Below are positions 11,650 through 24,099 of a stretch of DNA of 64,000 nt, piece by piece. Each line of letters opens with the position of its first letter. The stretch's first letter is position 1. The DNA comes from Acanthosoma haemorrhoidale. Lineage: Eukaryota; Arthropoda; Insecta; Hemiptera; Acanthosomatidae. The notes below the pieces were generated by a model. That model did not search any database and was not told where the DNA came from. It was given only the letters and a program-made list of their open reading frames with translations. The translations under genes were made by a program, and so were the position numbers. The stretch covers positions 89,859,189-89,923,188 of the forward strand of contig OV884009.1 in assembly GCA_930367205.1 (NCBI GenBank), given 5' to 3'.

Positions 11650-14600
11650 GGGATGCTAATTCGGCATCCAAATATTTCATGATGAATTAGCTCCAGTGAT
11701 TTGGATGAAAGAAGGTGAAGGGAGAGCACCCTAAGAAAATGCCAATAAATGGGCTAAATGAAGCAATCATGGTAAGATACTGCTAATAATAAATGGCTAA
11801 AGAAGATACCGTGGCCGTTTATTTTAATTATTATTAATCAATTGGCCATAGCTCTCAAAATGAGATAAACGGAGATTAGGTGACTTGTCACTCCTACTCC
11901 AGTACCGCCACATCCCTATTAGGAATCTCTTTGGATAGGATAACTGCAGTTTCCATGAGCGAAATTTACTTTAACATACACCTAATTAATTGTGGATTAA
12001 TATAAAATAATAAAAAATGTTCATTGGTTAATATGCATAAGTCATATTAATCCAGTGTGATCATGTGCCTAGAATAAATGGTAATTATTGTACAGCTTAA
12101 ATACTGCTCCTTTCCTAATACTCAACCCAACAATATAAGTTTTAATATACAGATAACTTACAGAAATACTGTGGGTTGAATGTGTTAAGTAAAGTATTTT
12201 CTTGAAAAATAAAGGTAAAGTAAAGATGTTGATAACTTCTTCTAAAGTAAAGTTACTTGATGTGATAATTGGTTGAAATGCTTTTTGATTAAGTGAACTC
12301 CATTTCTGTTCAATAACAAGTTTTTTGCAGATATGATTGTTATGTTAAATTAAAGGTATATCACATATGTAACAGTGAATATAACATAAGTACCAGGTAT
12401 GACTTTGTACCCTTTAAAGCTTAATTGCTAAGTGGTAACAATAATTATAGACTATCAATTTTTTAATTAATCAATGGTGTGTTGTTTGTAGTATTATTTA
12501 TGTATTATTATATAGTGCTTAATCACAGCTCAAGTTAAATGAATATGATCAACATTTAAGGTAATCAATTACAAATGAATGTTTATGCTTCACTTGATTG
12601 GCTTAAGATATAAATAAATTCTTATGCTGAGTGATTATGTAATCAACCAACAATACATAATATAATAATAATAGTTAAATATACATAAAAGTATATATTT
12701 ACAATAATGTTTATGGATAATTGTGTGGCTTAAAGCCAGGTACATGGTTAAGGAAGAGTTTATGCGTGAATTGCTTATAATAAATTTTAGCAATTCATGC
12801 TAATAATTGACTACGAATGAGCTTAAACAATAATGAATATTGCTTTTAATATTATTGATTGACCTTAACTTAATAGTTTAATAATAATAATAAATAAATA
12901 ACATATTTAAAGCTGAACAAATGTTATAAATTATCTAAAACTAGTTTTGATGTAAAACTTGAAAAAATAATTGTCAATGTTTATCAGTGTATTAATTATG
13001 TATGATAATAAATAAATAACTGAGTCAACTACAAGGCTCATAATTCAGGGAAGAGTAATTTCTTAACATTATAGTGACTTAAAAAAAAATTCAGTACCAA
13101 AAGGGTTCATCTTTTTATAAACACAGAGAATTAAAATTTTTTCGTGGAAATTCCACTATAGCCATCCCATAAAAAATAATTAACCCTTTATCAATTAATT
13201 TTTATAGTATTTCTACATTGGCCCATTGACTATAATTTGATTTTTGTCAGATTCCATTTCAGTCATATATAATATATAACACACATCACTTTTTCTTTTA
13301 CTTAAATCCCAAATATCATTAAATAACTTAATGTTAATTATTAACTTGAATTAAAATAATGCATATTGCTGACAGCCTGTTAGTTGTTATGAAATGAATT
13401 TTGTTCTATTTTAAATAAATCACTATTACAATATCATTTTTACGTTGTGTTGTTTTACTTGAGAAAAGTTATTTAAAAAAATTAAGTTAAAATTTGATTT
13501 AACTTGTGAAGATTAATTCAGTTTTATATTAAATATAACAAATTAGGACATTTGGGGTACTATTAAATTGCATTTTATGATATCAATAAATTTGTGTTTT
13601 ATCCCACCACAATAAGATCCTAAACTATTAATTACTCTTTATTTATATATGTTTGAAAATAAACTAATTGTAATAACTTTGTTATCATGTGTATTCTAGT
13701 TGCTTAAGTAGTACCTAGCTAGCACACGTTTTTATAATAATGGCAGGAAATACTGAAATTTTCTTGATGAAAACAACAATATTAACAGTTATTACACCTA
13801 ATAACAACAAATTCTATAATAACTGATTCATTTTAGATTATATCATGAGAAAATAAATGTTGCTAGAACCACTTTTATTATTTTGAACAGTTAAGAAGTT
13901 ACAAGTTTATTCTTGATATGGTTGAAGTATATATGTCTCGTGTACTATTGGTGACATTAAGTGTTGCAGCAACTCTTTGCCGCCTGATATAAGAATTGCC
14001 GCATCACCTCATACTAATAGAAATAGATAAAACAAAAATTTTCAGGAAAATTACAGCAAGTAGGTATGCTGTTTCTCCAAAGTCTTTTTAATAAAAGTTT
14101 AACATAGAGTCAAATAATTATAATACAAAATAAAATATTCTTTTTATTCTAAAATAAACAGAATAAAAAGTAAGTAGTTTAAACTTTACATAAATTAATT
14201 AAATGGGAGATTAATAACAATTAATTAATTTCAATTTATTCATAAAGTCAGGCAGATTTAAATTTACTAAAGAAATATATACATGATATGTAAAATTAAA
14301 GTTAAACTTATTTAATTATGTAATACCCCATCCCCTTCCTCGGGTTGGAGTATATAAGATTGTTAAACTCAAATAATATTTATAAATTATTTTAAATAAC
14401 AAAATCAGGAGTACATATATTTTTCTTAATTTACATTTAACAAGTATTTTGAACTAGTTAACTTTTCTGATGACAAAACAACAACATTAATTTTTTTCGT
14501 CTACCTAAAGAAATATAAACCAGACTATGATCGGTGGGGATGTATTCAAGCAGTAGTATACCTGGGGGAAGAGACAGGGGCTGTCCCAGGCGGCATTTTT
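11650..14600. other. AT-rich stretch without recognisable genes
   Basis: Long AT-rich DNA with many TTAATTA and AATAAATAA words and no open frame of note. I see no exon, RNA gene or element with supportable boundaries. Confidence 0.5.
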
Positions 14601-14639
14601 TAAATATTTTTGTCGAAATTATAAAAAATAAAAATTAAC

Positions 14640-15261
14640 TGTAACACCCCCGTACCTACCGGGAAATAGGAAATTTTCCTTTGGAAGAGGTTGAGAAATC
14701 AGGGATCGGGAAGTTAGGAACCTGGAAAGAATTATGGAAGACTTATCAGCTAGCATGCACCAATTTATAACCGGGAGAATTGGTTGGGAAGGATACAAAT
14801 AAGTACAATTTATAAACTCCTTTTTCTACGCCAAAACTACTGGTTTATTAAAGTTAATAACTCCTTTTAAACAATTTCTATAACACATAATATTAATTGA
14901 ATATTGATATAATAATTGAATGTCCTAAGCTCCCACGGTGATTAATGTCCCACACACCAAGTGAATTTGCTTGAGTTACCTTTAATACAGTCCTGTATCC
15001 GTCTGTCGTTCCTCTTTTAAATCACTCACTATTTCTCACAGGTATCTCACTATACTCAATCCAAGCTTACACGAGATAACCTTCCTTTTTTGTTACAACA
15101 TGTGTTGTTATTTTTTTATGCTTTCAATGCTGATGTTAAATGCACGTGTTTATCCTCTTCCAGCCGTCTAGGAAGTGCAGATACCAGTCGGCGCCGGTAA
15201 TCTAATCTCTCCTAAGCGTTGCAGAATGGTACATACTCAACGCTGTTCCCGTTTTGTTACA
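14640..15261 (+). mobile_element. Solo LTR of an LTR retrotransposon (622 bp) with 5-bp target duplication
   Basis: The block starts TGTAACACCCCCGTACC and ends CGTTTTGTTACA, so it has TG...CA ends within a short inverted repeat (TGTAAC/GTTACA). It is flanked on both sides by TTAAC (14635-14639 and 15262-15266), a 5-bp target site duplication as produced by Gypsy- and BEL-type integrases. No internal region follows, so this is a solo LTR left by recombination between the two LTRs. It is less AT-rich than its surroundings. Orientation is arbitrary. Confidence 0.75.
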
Positions 15262-15269
15262 TTAACTAA

Positions 15270-18115
15270 ATAATAAATGCTGTAATCAACAGAATCAATG
15301 ATTATTATAAGAATGCAATTTAACAAAAATGCTTGTTGACCCAGCGGCATTTTACACTTAATCAGTGAAAAAGAAAACATGTTTGTCGTATTTGCGATGG
15401 TCTTATAAAGATATGTCACCTGGAGTTAAAATCGAGATCTAATGATACTTTCTATAGTAGAAGAACTAACAGATGATGTAAATGTTGACAATATCATATA
15501 AGCCAATGACTAATATAGAAGCCAAAAAAATAAATATATTTACACCCTTACATTTTACCATTATGTGTACAATTTGTTTAAGCAAAAGAAACAAATTTTT
15601 TTATTTATGTTCTGTAATTTTTAATAACCACTCTTGATTTTGATGACTTAAAAAGATTGGAAAACTGGGCCCTAGACCGCACCCCCTCCCACCAAGATGT
15701 GTAATTAAATAATTTAATGTTCCTCAACTATTGTGGAAGAAGAAATCGAGGAGGTCTGGATGTCGTTTAGGTTCAGATATCCAGTAGGTGGGACAGTCAG
15801 GAGAGAGTGGACCAATGTTTCAGTGTGAGTGCACATATCAAAGAACGTCCACTTGTATTCGTGGAACCACACAGTTGGCAGTTTATGTTAAGTTCTCTAC
15901 CCATAAGGAAATGACATCCGGTGTAGTAAAAAAAAGATGAATTGGGAATCAGAAGTGGATTTATTATGGTAATAAATCCAAAAAGAGGAAGAGAGAAAAC
16001 ACTGACTGACAGTGCAGTGGATTGGAGAAAGTTATGTGATACCAAGATACTATGTCATAGGAAGTAGGTATAACAATGAAAGCAGTACCCCCTAATCTTT
16101 TTTGATCAGTTTGATAGGCCTAGTACTGTGGAACTTTGAATGGTAGTTTACTGGTAAGTTTTGTTTCAGTAATGAGAGCCATAAAATTCCTTTCTTTTTG
16201 AGACAAATAAATCATTCTGTTACATCTCATTAGTGGCTTAATATTTACTATCCTGGCATGACAAGTAAAATTAATTAACATTTTTATATTAATTGATGCA
16301 CGAGTGCTACATCAATTGGGCGTGTGGCCAATGCACTATTTGACTTGATACATTTTATTTTAATTCCTTGATGTTTGCTACATCAATTGCGTTTCCCGAA
16401 TGAGGACTTTATATTTTTATTGCTTGTTGTTCACCAGATCAATTCAAGTTCCTGAATAGGCCTTTAATCATTTATTATATTAATTAATTGATGGTTGCTA
16501 CAATATACGTCTTAAACTTGTATCAAAATCACCTTATGTAGAGAATTATCTCTTTACAACTTCAAATGTAAGAAAGAAAGAAGATAGAAATGTTTTCTAT
16601 TAGTCTAGGAATCTATATTACTTTGACATATAATTACATCAAAAGTTGGTGATTGTTAATTTTCACTAAAATTAGAAGGTCATTTATTGTAACAAAATTC
16701 TCCAGTTTTCATCCTCTTCTAACTGTAATACAACCAAAACGTAATAATCTTTGAATGGGAAAACATGAAAAAGTACCGGTAATTTATTTATTTTATTATA
16801 TTTTACATATGTGACTTGATTAAATAAAATAATTACATCTAAATTATATACTTTTCCAAAAAGAAATACATAGATATTAAATAAATAAAACAATATAAAT
16901 AATAGATTCTAATGTTTCATTGATTAATGCAATACCTTTCATATCCTTAATGAACAGTCCTGTAAAATTACAAACATTTCTGAATAATCACAGAATATTA
17001 CAGCTTAAGAATCCTCAGCTCATGAATCTGAAAAGTAAAAAAGGAAATAAAAATATAAATAAAAGAAGCATTTATTAACAAACCTTTTTTTTTTTTTCTT
17101 ATTGTGCCTCTCATGCTTCCTTGTTTATGTAAATCAATAATTACACTAAAGATAATGACAAAAGTGGTGTCTTTTATAGCAAGCTAAAAATTACAATCTG
17201 TCCTAAGAAGGCAACAAATTATAGTGATAAATGATCTCATCATACATAATAAATATATATCTTTATTTATTTATTAATGTTTATTTTCCATAATGTTTGA
17301 ACATCTACGTGTATTTAATGATTTTGTTCTTGAATATTATATAAAGCTATAATATGAATATTACATGTACATGCATTCATTTAGTGGCTGTGGAAAACAT
17401 GGTGGCTTATGCTTGTTAGCATTGCACTTGGTGATTGACATTAACTGAGGGTAATTTTGTGTAAGTATTTGGTCTAGTAGTACAATTAATGAGAATAGCC
17501 AATCTATTGCACTGATTGTTGTAATAATTCAAGTAATAGTTCAAGCTTTGTGTTATTCATTAAACTAACCCATATACAAGCATAACAATACTTTTTAGCA
17601 ATTATGATCACAGTTAAAGTTTCAGATCAAAGGTGGTTTGAAGGAATCTCAGTTAAGATAGGTAAATAAAGAACAGTCATTTACATTTTCTGACATATTA
17701 TTTCTGAATTTATGTACACATTTCTGTATTCTTTCTCATGTTATATTTTGTATAGATTAGTCATAGTTATACTTTCAAACATTTTCTAATAGCAGGAAAA
17801 ATAAATAAAAAATAATGATATAAAAATAAATAAATAACTATGTCTATAAATTAAATATAAATATTTCCAAATAGAACTGAAACTATTCTTTGAAACACAT
17901 ATAGAGAACTATATTATCAATACTGCATAATATACCAATCCCAAAAATAGAAATGGCACAAGAGTCGAAAAATGGTAGTGTGAATATCAGTGAGATAATA
18001 TATCTTTAGTGTTCTCTTGTGTATGTATCTCCTTAGTGAGAATTTGTCATAATTTCCTATTGCTGAATTGAGGGATTTTATGATAAAATTGTGCAACTAA
18101 ATAATTCTTATGTTT
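15270..18115. other. AT-rich stretch without recognisable genes
   Basis: There is no supportable exon or RNA gene here. A few C-rich or GC-richer patches (for example 15665-15700 and 15720-16050) carry short open frames without recognisable motifs. Confidence 0.45.
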
Positions 18116-18119
18116 GAGT

Positions 18120-18300
18120 TTACTTATGCTGTTCTAATGTTGGCGAGTGAAGGTCAGATAATAATTGAGACATTCTTGTGCAACATGCCTATCAATTTAT
18201 AATCCTCATGCATAAATTTTGAATTATTTCAAGTTTTCTGTAGTTCGATTGGCAGGTAGAACTCCAGACTGGGGAGGCATAGTCAGAATGGAACTGATTA
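18120..18300 (-). mobile_element. Non-LTR retrotransposon remnant, region after the reverse transcriptase
   Basis: The minus-strand translation reads [20 protein letters not shown], then [10 protein letters not shown], two stops, and TRMSQLLSDLHSPTLEQHK. This is the hallmark ORF2 segment of Jockey-like LINEs (YASPVW......L...QN..LR.I.......L......P.L). It is a dead, short fragment with internal stops. Confidence 0.7.
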
Positions 18301-18939
18301 CAGTTTTGTATTGAATTATTGTTGAGTTAAAGTTAATGTTTAATCTGTAGTTCATAGAAAAATTACATACATAGTTTGAAATGATAATAGAATAGTTTAA
18401 GCTTCAGTCCCTCTAAACGTCTTCTGCAATCAATGTTTTGCCTATTGGAGGGATCATGAGGGCTGCGATAAGTACTATTTTAATAAGCGTTGACATATAC
18501 TATATTAGACAATTTATAAAGGTGACTTGCATGTTTTTAAGTAAACAAAGCGTTACTGTGATGGGAGCATTTATGTTAATTATTCATAGTTTATAAGGTT
18601 GGGCAGAGAGAATCATGAATCATGGTAGATAAATATAATAAGCATTGTGACCAGTAATTCTAACAAGTCAAATCACAAGAAAAAAAAATAAAGGAGGGCA
18701 AATTCACATATTTTGTACCATATGACACCTGTTGTGATTTTAAGGGCTGTATGAGTAGAAATAATACTTCAAGGCTTTAAAGAAATCGGGAAAACTCTTG
18801 ATATTTAATATCTCCATAAGAAAAAAACATTAGCATTTGATAGATAATAGCGATAGAATATTGAATTGTGTGAACAGATGATGGTTACTATGCTGTCTAG
18901 ATAAATGGGCAGAAAAAGGCAACATTATAGGACACTTAA

Positions 18940-19175
18940 CACGTGGATGGAATGGCTAAAGTGGGTAACCCACGCACCTGCCTTATACAGCTCGAAGGAA
19001 AATTTAAGAATTATTCGAGCATAAGCGTTCATGCACTTGCTAAAGCATCCCTTGAAATAGATAAAGATGACTTCTCGGAAAACACCATAGATCTGTCCTC
19101 TAAATATGACATTACGATCATTGCTGTGGATCTCAACGCCAAATTGTGCAGAGGAGCAGTTTTTTTTTTTCAGCA
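18940..19175 (+). mobile_element. Non-LTR retrotransposon remnant, endonuclease domain (RTE-like)
   Basis: An open plus-strand frame reads CLIQLEGKFKNYSSISVHAL, with KYDITIIAVDLNAKLCRG further on. This follows the endonuclease layout L.GKF.N.S.ISVHAPTE ... D..IV.GDFNAK.GR of RTE-type elements. The catalytic-region GDFNAK has become VDLNAK. The frame then runs into a poly(T) slip at 19160-19170 and a stop. A different LINE fragment follows downstream. Confidence 0.6.
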
Positions 19176-19384
19176 ATAGGGCTTTCCTGAGATTTGCATC
19201 AAAATGAGCAAATTCTTATTCATACCGCTGCATCTAGGTTATACGCTCTTTTTGCCACTCATGGATATCCACTTCCTTTTTTTCCTTCATCCACGCAAGG
19301 CTAGATATTGTTTAAGAAACGCAGTCCATAACCAAACCACCTATCAATAGTTCCTTCACTTAATATATTAATTATTACAACAGC

Positions 19385-21050
19385 TTATTGAAAAAAAGCA
19401 TTAGTCCAACTCTTAAAAACAAATCTTAACCCTTCATCACCAAACTACTATCGCCCTGTTTCCATCCATTAGGACCACGTCTGTTATACAATGATACGTC
19501 TTAAGAACGCATTTTAACGAAATTAAACTACTAAACCAGGAAGAAAACAACTTTTGTACCTGCCTACCTATACTGAAATAGACCCACAATTCTAAGCAAT
19601 AAAAATTAGAATACTCTTTGGTATCACCTTATCTATATGCAATGTATATCTCTCTTCAGATGAACCTGTACAAACAAATTATCTCAGTTTATACAGCCCG
19701 TTCTCCAATTTAATTTAGCGTTTACGGCTAACATGAACACAGTCAGTTTAAACAGCTAGTTCTCTTTATGGCTGACATGAACAGTCAAAACCCCCTGCCG
19801 GGTTCCGCTCACATCACCTATAGATTAAGAATAATTAAGGACTTTCTAATATCTCCGAAATGCTTATCATCAATACTGGAGAGCCAACATTCTTAATCCC
19901 CAGGCTTAGCTTACGTTGTTATTTATCAATCTATCCATTTCTGATGCCTCTCTGAATAACCATATTAGCTGGACAGTACTAACGGGCCAGTAACCACTTC
20001 CCATCGCGCCTACAACTTTATCACCAAGTTAATCATCAGGAGTATACTTAATAGTAGATAAGGAAAACTTGAGGAGTTCATTCAGATAAAAAAACAGAAG
20101 CACCATAGATACCAACCTCTAAACTGGATATTGAGACAGGTTGTGACACGATACCAGGACTATAATTGAAGCAGCAGACCTCGCTGTACCTAAAACCACG
20201 GGATGTGATAAGCTCCTCCCATGACCAGATGAAGTGCATTATCAAACACACCAACAACTCCCAAATAGCATTCTCAGCTGGCATCTTGACTTCTACAATA
20301 ATATTTTTACTATGGCGTAAAGAATTTCCACAGTTATGATATGAAACAGCAGTTGTTCCTCTTCCTCGACCAGAGATCTTTCAGATTCAGGGAAAAGGAC
20401 AGTGTATGTAAAACAATTGAATAGAGTACCACAGGGCTATGCTCTTTAGAACTACTGTTTGGCTTAGTAATTAATGAGCTGGTTACCGACCTCTCAGTGC
20501 TTGTCAAACCAACGATTTTCGCCGACGACCTTGCTTTGATTTACCGTTCAAAAGATATCCAGGCTATAAAAAAAGGAGAAGCAATAAATATAATATATGG
20601 CTGGTCACAAAAATCCAGGCTAAATTTCGATAGTAAAAAAACAAAATGGATACACTTTAGGAGGCTTCGTCTACATCACTGCCATATGCAAATACCTGTC
20701 GGTTTATTGGGCAGACAGCTCTGTTCGAACACACTCATTTTTAGCCTGAAAGAAAAATGTATGAAGAAGCTGTAAATAGTAAAAATTCCCAATGACTCTA
20801 TTTGGGGCTCAGATAGAACTACCTTACTTAAAGTTGATTGGTCGCTGACTTTCTCCAAACTAGACGACAGGATCTTTATCCATGGTTAAGCGCGTACTAC
20901 CCTCCTGGCGGAGTCTGTTTGGCGGGTCCGGACCAACCTCTCTGCTATTCAGAAGACACAAACTTCATTTCCAAACTGTCCATGAAACCATCCCATCCAC
21001 CCTATAATTGCAACTTCCGATCGAAGTTATCGACAAAAATATAAACAGAA
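19385..21050 (+). mobile_element. Non-LTR retrotransposon remnant, reverse transcriptase domain
   Basis: Scattered across frames are RVPQG (about 20425), then PTIFADDLALIYRSKD (about 20508), where FADD is the reverse transcriptase catalytic motif, then LNFDSKKTKWIHF (about 20620), the following thumb motif. Upstream at 19385-20000 the fragment is heavily broken. Downstream to about 21050 a less certain continuation (IHPIIATSDRSY) may be the ORF2 tail. Many stops and frameshifts show it is inactive. The FADDLAL wording and the K.K..F spacing suggest an R1/Jockey-like element. Confidence 0.7.
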
Positions 21051-22411
21051 ACCAAATGCAGCTCTAGCCGAAACAATTTCAGACGGAGTCTTAAATCTTA
21101 AGTATGTTTATCCCAATTCACCAAATCTGCACACTCCTCCATAGAAACACCAGCAACCAATAGTTTCACTTAAACTAGCGGAACCTCCAAAAACAAGACA
21201 TGCTCGCATCAAAATTCAAAGAAAGTTGACTTTCTCTTTAGCTATGCCATCTACTTGACAGTTTTTTATAACAGCTAAAACTCATTAGATGTGCTTGCCA
21301 AACAATGTGAACAATTCTCATTATTAAATTTTCCCAGTCAGTTTCACCTAAGCGCGAGTAAAGCCACGATTTTCTCATTATGTGCCACAACAAATAATTT
21401 CGCGACTTAACCAAATCCATTTATAATTGAACCACGTCTACTCAATTCTAGTCAATTCCACGAAGTACATTAAAAGATTTCAGTAACGAGTTTTTGTTGC
21501 TTTCATTTTATATTTCGTCCTAGGCCACATAAATCAAACATATTAATTAAAACTAGTCGGTCATAACTTTAATTTTTGGAATGTTTGAAAGCGGATCTTT
21601 TTTGAAAATGACAGCAATATCTGAGAAAACCGTTAATTATCGAAACCAGTATTTGGAGTTTGGATATTATACATCAGTATTATTTAAAACGGTGATTGTT
21701 GGATCGCGAACAGGGAGCGGGCACGTCAACTGAACCTGGTGCCCAGGGAGCGAAGTCTGGTCCTCTCCTGTCTAACCTTTCTTTGTGATATGGGAAACTT
21801 CCCGCGTTTTGTTGTTGTCATTATGCCCTATGCATTGTGACGCCTTCTTCTGCTAACAACTGTATTCAATCATCGCGAAATCACGCTTCACCTTTTCGTC
21901 TGCGCCTTTATCGAAATTTTCACATTTCATTGGATATTGGGGACAGAGAATCCGTTGGGGTTGCTGTATATTCATTCAGCATTCGCACACAAGGCTTCAT
22001 CTCGACTGTCATAAGGAACATCGACCTTTTCCCCTATTTACCTCCTTTTCAGTGGCGGACATTATTGATTTTATCTCCTGGTATGGAAAATTTAAGATTC
22101 TATGCACGCCAATCTTTTTTCATCTGTAACAGTATCCAATAATTCGCACCGTACCACTCAATTCGTAAGATTTTGTTTTGGGTCCCTTATCTCTTCTTAG
22201 AGGTGGATTCATTCATTCCGGAATTACAGACATATTATATGATATTAACATTATATAAACATTTTCAGAGCTTAAATATTACGTAATAAAACGTTGCATA
22301 GATAGATAGAAAAGAATTTTATTTACAAAATTATATACAAAACAAGTGTCACAGTAACGAAAATCGTCTGCAATCAAATTTTGTTCTACTTAGTCTAATT
22401 GAATTGAAAAA
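21051..22411. other. Stretch without recognisable genes, containing one 101-codon open frame
   Basis: A block at about 21690-22230 is GC-richer than its surroundings. It carries an open frame at 21837-22142 (+) starting MTPSSANNCIQSSRNHAS. I see no domain, splice pattern or family resemblance, so I do not call it a gene. The rest is AT-rich and featureless. Confidence 0.35.
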
Positions 22412-22418
22412 AATTGCT

Positions 22419-22540
22419 CATGTTTTATGGAGATGGATATATCTTTCATTGCTCTAGCTTGAACAGGGAACTTAAAATACCAGGTCACGCGTAAATACTG
22501 GTAACAACCAAAGGGTTTCTAGTTTTACAAAGATCAAAGA
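22419..22540 (+). repeat. Short dispersed repeat, copy B
   Basis: Homologous to 9283-9420 in the same orientation. It shares TGTTTTATGGAGATGG, then TATATCTTTCATTGCTCT, then AATACCAG and GGGTTTCTAG. The copies differ by substitutions and small gaps. It ends shortly before the left arm of the perfect inverted repeat at 22612. Confidence 0.5.
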
Positions 22541-22611
22541 AACCCTAAAAACGAATGATTAAGGCAACATAGGATGAATAGTGTAATCACGGATTTACCC
22601 GAATATATGGT

Positions 22612-22693
22612 TTATAATGGACAGTTAGGAACATATCAATTTTCAAAATGTGTCCAACAGTTTCTGAGTTTATCTTGTACAAACAAATGTTCA
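22612..22693 (+). repeat. Left arm of an 82-bp perfect inverted repeat
   Basis: These 82 bases are the exact reverse complement of 24018-24099. The arm begins TTATAATGGACAGTTAGG and ends AAACAAATGTTCA. Similarity stops abruptly at both edges, with no matching target duplication next to either arm. See the right arm and the findings. Confidence 0.9.
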
Positions 22694-23162
22694 ATAGAAC
22701 AGTTGAATGGTACAACCGTCAAAAAAAATAAAATTGTAGCAAAAAAATACGTAGTTGTTTAAGAGAACCAAAAAAAAAATTGTTTAAAATGATTTCCTTA
22801 TAACGATATGCAATTAAAAATTAGGTATTTTTTTTTAAAAAAGGAAATACTTTTTTTTCTTCAGATTTTCATTCAAAATCTGACTAGGAGATAATGTCTA
22901 TTTACCTAGACAAAGCAAAGGAAAGAAATCGTGCAATCAGTGTTCTAGGAAAATGTGTTTGTGAGATAGGTCTGGTTTGATGAGGGTTGACTCAGCCTCC
23001 AGAGGATAAATAATTAGCTACTTGCATAAATAAGATTAGCGAGCCCGGTTAAGAACACCTAATTTAATGTTCCAAGCTAACACCACTCAATGTCCTAGAC
23101 TTCAGCGCCAACTACCAACTACGATGACAAACTTTAGTCAGTCCTTCCCTTACTTCCTCATG

Positions 23163-23938
23163 TGTCACGCCATGGTTTTTAAAAATGTATTTATGCTTTC
23201 GTGCTAACGAAATATAATTCAGTTCATAGTTAATATGTATATATAAACAATATTCTTGATATAAAATGTTCCCCAATATTATTCCTCTGCACTCCTTCCT
23301 TATCATTCCCTGATAAGACATATTTAAGTCTATATGTTTTGCATTGTTGTAGTATAAACATTTTGATCCTGCATAACTTAAGGGTTATGGTTAGGTAAGC
23401 CTAAACCTATAAGATGACTAATTGGTCCGAAGATTAGTGGCCACACCATTTTCCCACATCATATGAATGATTATTTTCTATATTTTATCCTTGTAATCTT
23501 TATATACATACATATATAAATTTGGATGTATGAATTAACTTCCGGCATAACTGGAATGTCTGCAGCAAGTTTTCTGAGTCGCTAAGCTAATTGGTGGCAT
23601 TCCCAATGGAATTTAAACCCAAGGAATAGAACCTTCTGGAAAATTTTAGAAACAAACAGAAATTTCCAGTAGATCATTGATTTGAGATTGCAGTGTTTCT
23701 CCCACCAGCAATTTTATGTTGCTTTCTCAAGGGTGGGTTCACACAAGGATTAATTTATTCTTATTCTTGCAGGTGAAACCAAAAATGTTTATAACCATGT
23801 TACAAGTTAAATTAATATTATAGTGCATTTGTAAAATATTTTATTTTATAATTTTTATACTGTATTTTTAATTACCTGTAAATAAAATTCATTCATTTTC
23901 CTGTTTAGAAAATATAAAAATAAATCCTAGGCGTGACA
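23163..23938. mobile_element. Possible solo LTR (776 bp) with TGTCACGCC...GGCGTGACA ends
   Basis: The block starts TGTCACGCC and ends GGCGTGACA, a 9-bp perfect terminal inverted repeat with TG...CA ends as in many Gypsy-type LTRs. It has an AATAAA at about 23881, near its right end. No direct duplication flanks it (CATG on the left, GGTA on the right), so it may be degraded or a chance pairing. It lies between the two arms of the 82-bp perfect inverted repeat. Confidence 0.4.
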
Positions 23939-24017
23939 GGTAATATGACAACCTAGTCAGTAGACAGCGCGTAGAGCCAATTGAAGATTAGGCTAAATAA
24001 ATACTTGGGCAAGCTAA

Positions 24018-24099
24018 TGAACATTTGTTTGTACAAGATAAACTCAGAAACTGTTGGACACATTTTGAAAATTGATATGTTCCTAACTGTCCATTATAA
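24018..24099 (-). repeat. Right arm of an 82-bp perfect inverted repeat
   Basis: Exact reverse complement of 22612-22693. The outer distance between arm ends is 1488 bp. If the arms are terminal inverted repeats, the element would run 22612-24099, but the bases just outside do not repeat. Confidence 0.9.

Noticed and set aside
21837..22142. 101-codon plus-strand open frame in a GC-richer patch
   Set aside because: No motif or splice support; GC-richer patches here give chance open frames.
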